Part shown: one piece after another, positions 63,736 through 64,000 of the stretch
How the letters are laid out: each line of letters opens with the position of its first letter
Numbering within the stretch: position 1 is the first letter of the stretch
Origin: Filomicrobium sp.
GTDB taxonomy: Bacteria > Pseudomonadota > Alphaproteobacteria > Rhizobiales > Hyphomicrobiaceae
Assembly: GCA_017792465.1 (NCBI GenBank)
Contig: CP051234.1
Span: 4,000,501-4,064,500 of the forward strand
Reading direction: 5' to 3'
Length of the DNA: 64,000 bases
Notes under the pieces: generated by a model
What the model saw: the letters and a program-made list of their open reading frames with translations, nothing else
Told to the model about the DNA's origin: nothing
Database searches by the model: none
Program-made: the position numbers and the translations under genes

Positions 63736-64000
63736 TCAAATCCAGTCCTTCGAGATCGACTGCTTGGTGACCCGGGGCAGGTCCTTTTGCAGGTCCTGCC
63801 ATAGGAGGTTTGCGGCCGCGATGCGTTCAGCGTCCGTTGCCGGGGCGGCATCGCGCCAGCCGAATTTGCGGCGCCTGGCGTAGAAGCGATAGTTATGTTC
63901 CTTGTCGAGAAATTCTCCCGCGTGGCGTGTGATCGGGCCTTCGTCGGGAAAGAAGTACATCTCGGTATAGCCGCGCATGGTTGGCTTCGTGCGGTTTGTC
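63736..64000 (-). CDS. Hypothetical protein, 5' end beyond the window
   Basis: The frame stays open to the right edge. An ATG at 63978 has no ribosome site, so the true start probably lies outside. The visible 80-odd residues are soluble, rich in Arg, Lys and aromatic residues (EMYFFPDEGPI, YRFYARRRKFGW), ending SKDWI. No family is recognised. Confidence 0.6.
   Translation of the reverse strand, partial: TNRTKPTMRGYTEMYFFPDEGPITRHAGEFLDKEHNYRFYARRRKFGWRDAAPATDAERIAAANLLWQDLQKDLPRVTKQSISKDWI

Overview
The window is one stretch of chromosome from an alphaproteobacterium of the order Hyphomicrobiales. The best clue is the hydroxypyruvate reductase at 4.7 kb, which from memory is close to the glycerate dehydrogenase of Hyphomicrobium methylovorum. 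The blocks accC-accB-aroQ-dsbA-M48 peptidase, guaB-MAPEG-rsmB-guaA and rne-amiC-mrcA-prfB also fit this order. G+C is high throughout, except for a few A+T-richer gaps and the stretch next to guaA. I see no rRNA, tRNA, CRISPR array, transposase or integrase.

Layout. 0-3 kb: a histidine kinase translationally coupled to a HerA-type ATPase. 3.6-6.8 kb: a methyltransferase preceded by a 7-bp tandem repeat, hydroxypyruvate reductase, and two small envelope proteins. 6.8-14 kb: an amidase and a tripartite TRAP transporter, divergent from a serine-glyoxylate-type aminotransferase and an L-2-haloacid dehalogenase; together with hydroxypyruvate reductase these could take a haloacid or glyoxylate-yielding compound into the serine cycle. 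14-17.7 kb: a universal stress protein, a candidate small RNA, an SLC13 transporter with RCK domains, and small exported proteins. 17.9-22.9 kb: a co-oriented set with a small coiled-coil protein, a one-TM protein carrying a predicted cytoplasmic longin/roadblock-like region and a periplasmic OmpA domain, a Ras/Rab-like GTPase, a histidine kinase and a response regulator. 23-28.4 kb: DUF2853, an orphan TRAP binding protein, a thioredoxin-like protein, DUF1007, an L,D-transpeptidase, a candidate small RNA and aat. 28.7-35.3 kb: the acc/aro/dsb block and an aminotransferase.

35.4-45.7 kb: a peptidoglycan-binding exported protein, then a 1.6-kb insertion at the 3' end of guaA bounded by a 14-bp direct repeat that recreates the last codons of guaA, carrying one gene of unknown function. 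Then guaA, tspO, an alpha/beta hydrolase, rsmB, MAPEG, guaB and thiO. 45.8-57.9 kb: gamma-glutamyltransferase, another candidate RNA, RNase E with a huge charged insertion, amidase AmiC, PBP1a and prfB with its programmed +1 frameshift. 58-64 kb: a cyclic-nucleotide-binding protein, three consecutive methyltransferase genes (the last a bacterial relative of protein arginine methyltransferases), a one-TM protein, NnrU and a gene cut by the window edge.

The two most promising undescribed systems are the guaA-linked mini-island and the OmpA/Ras-like GTPase/two-component module.
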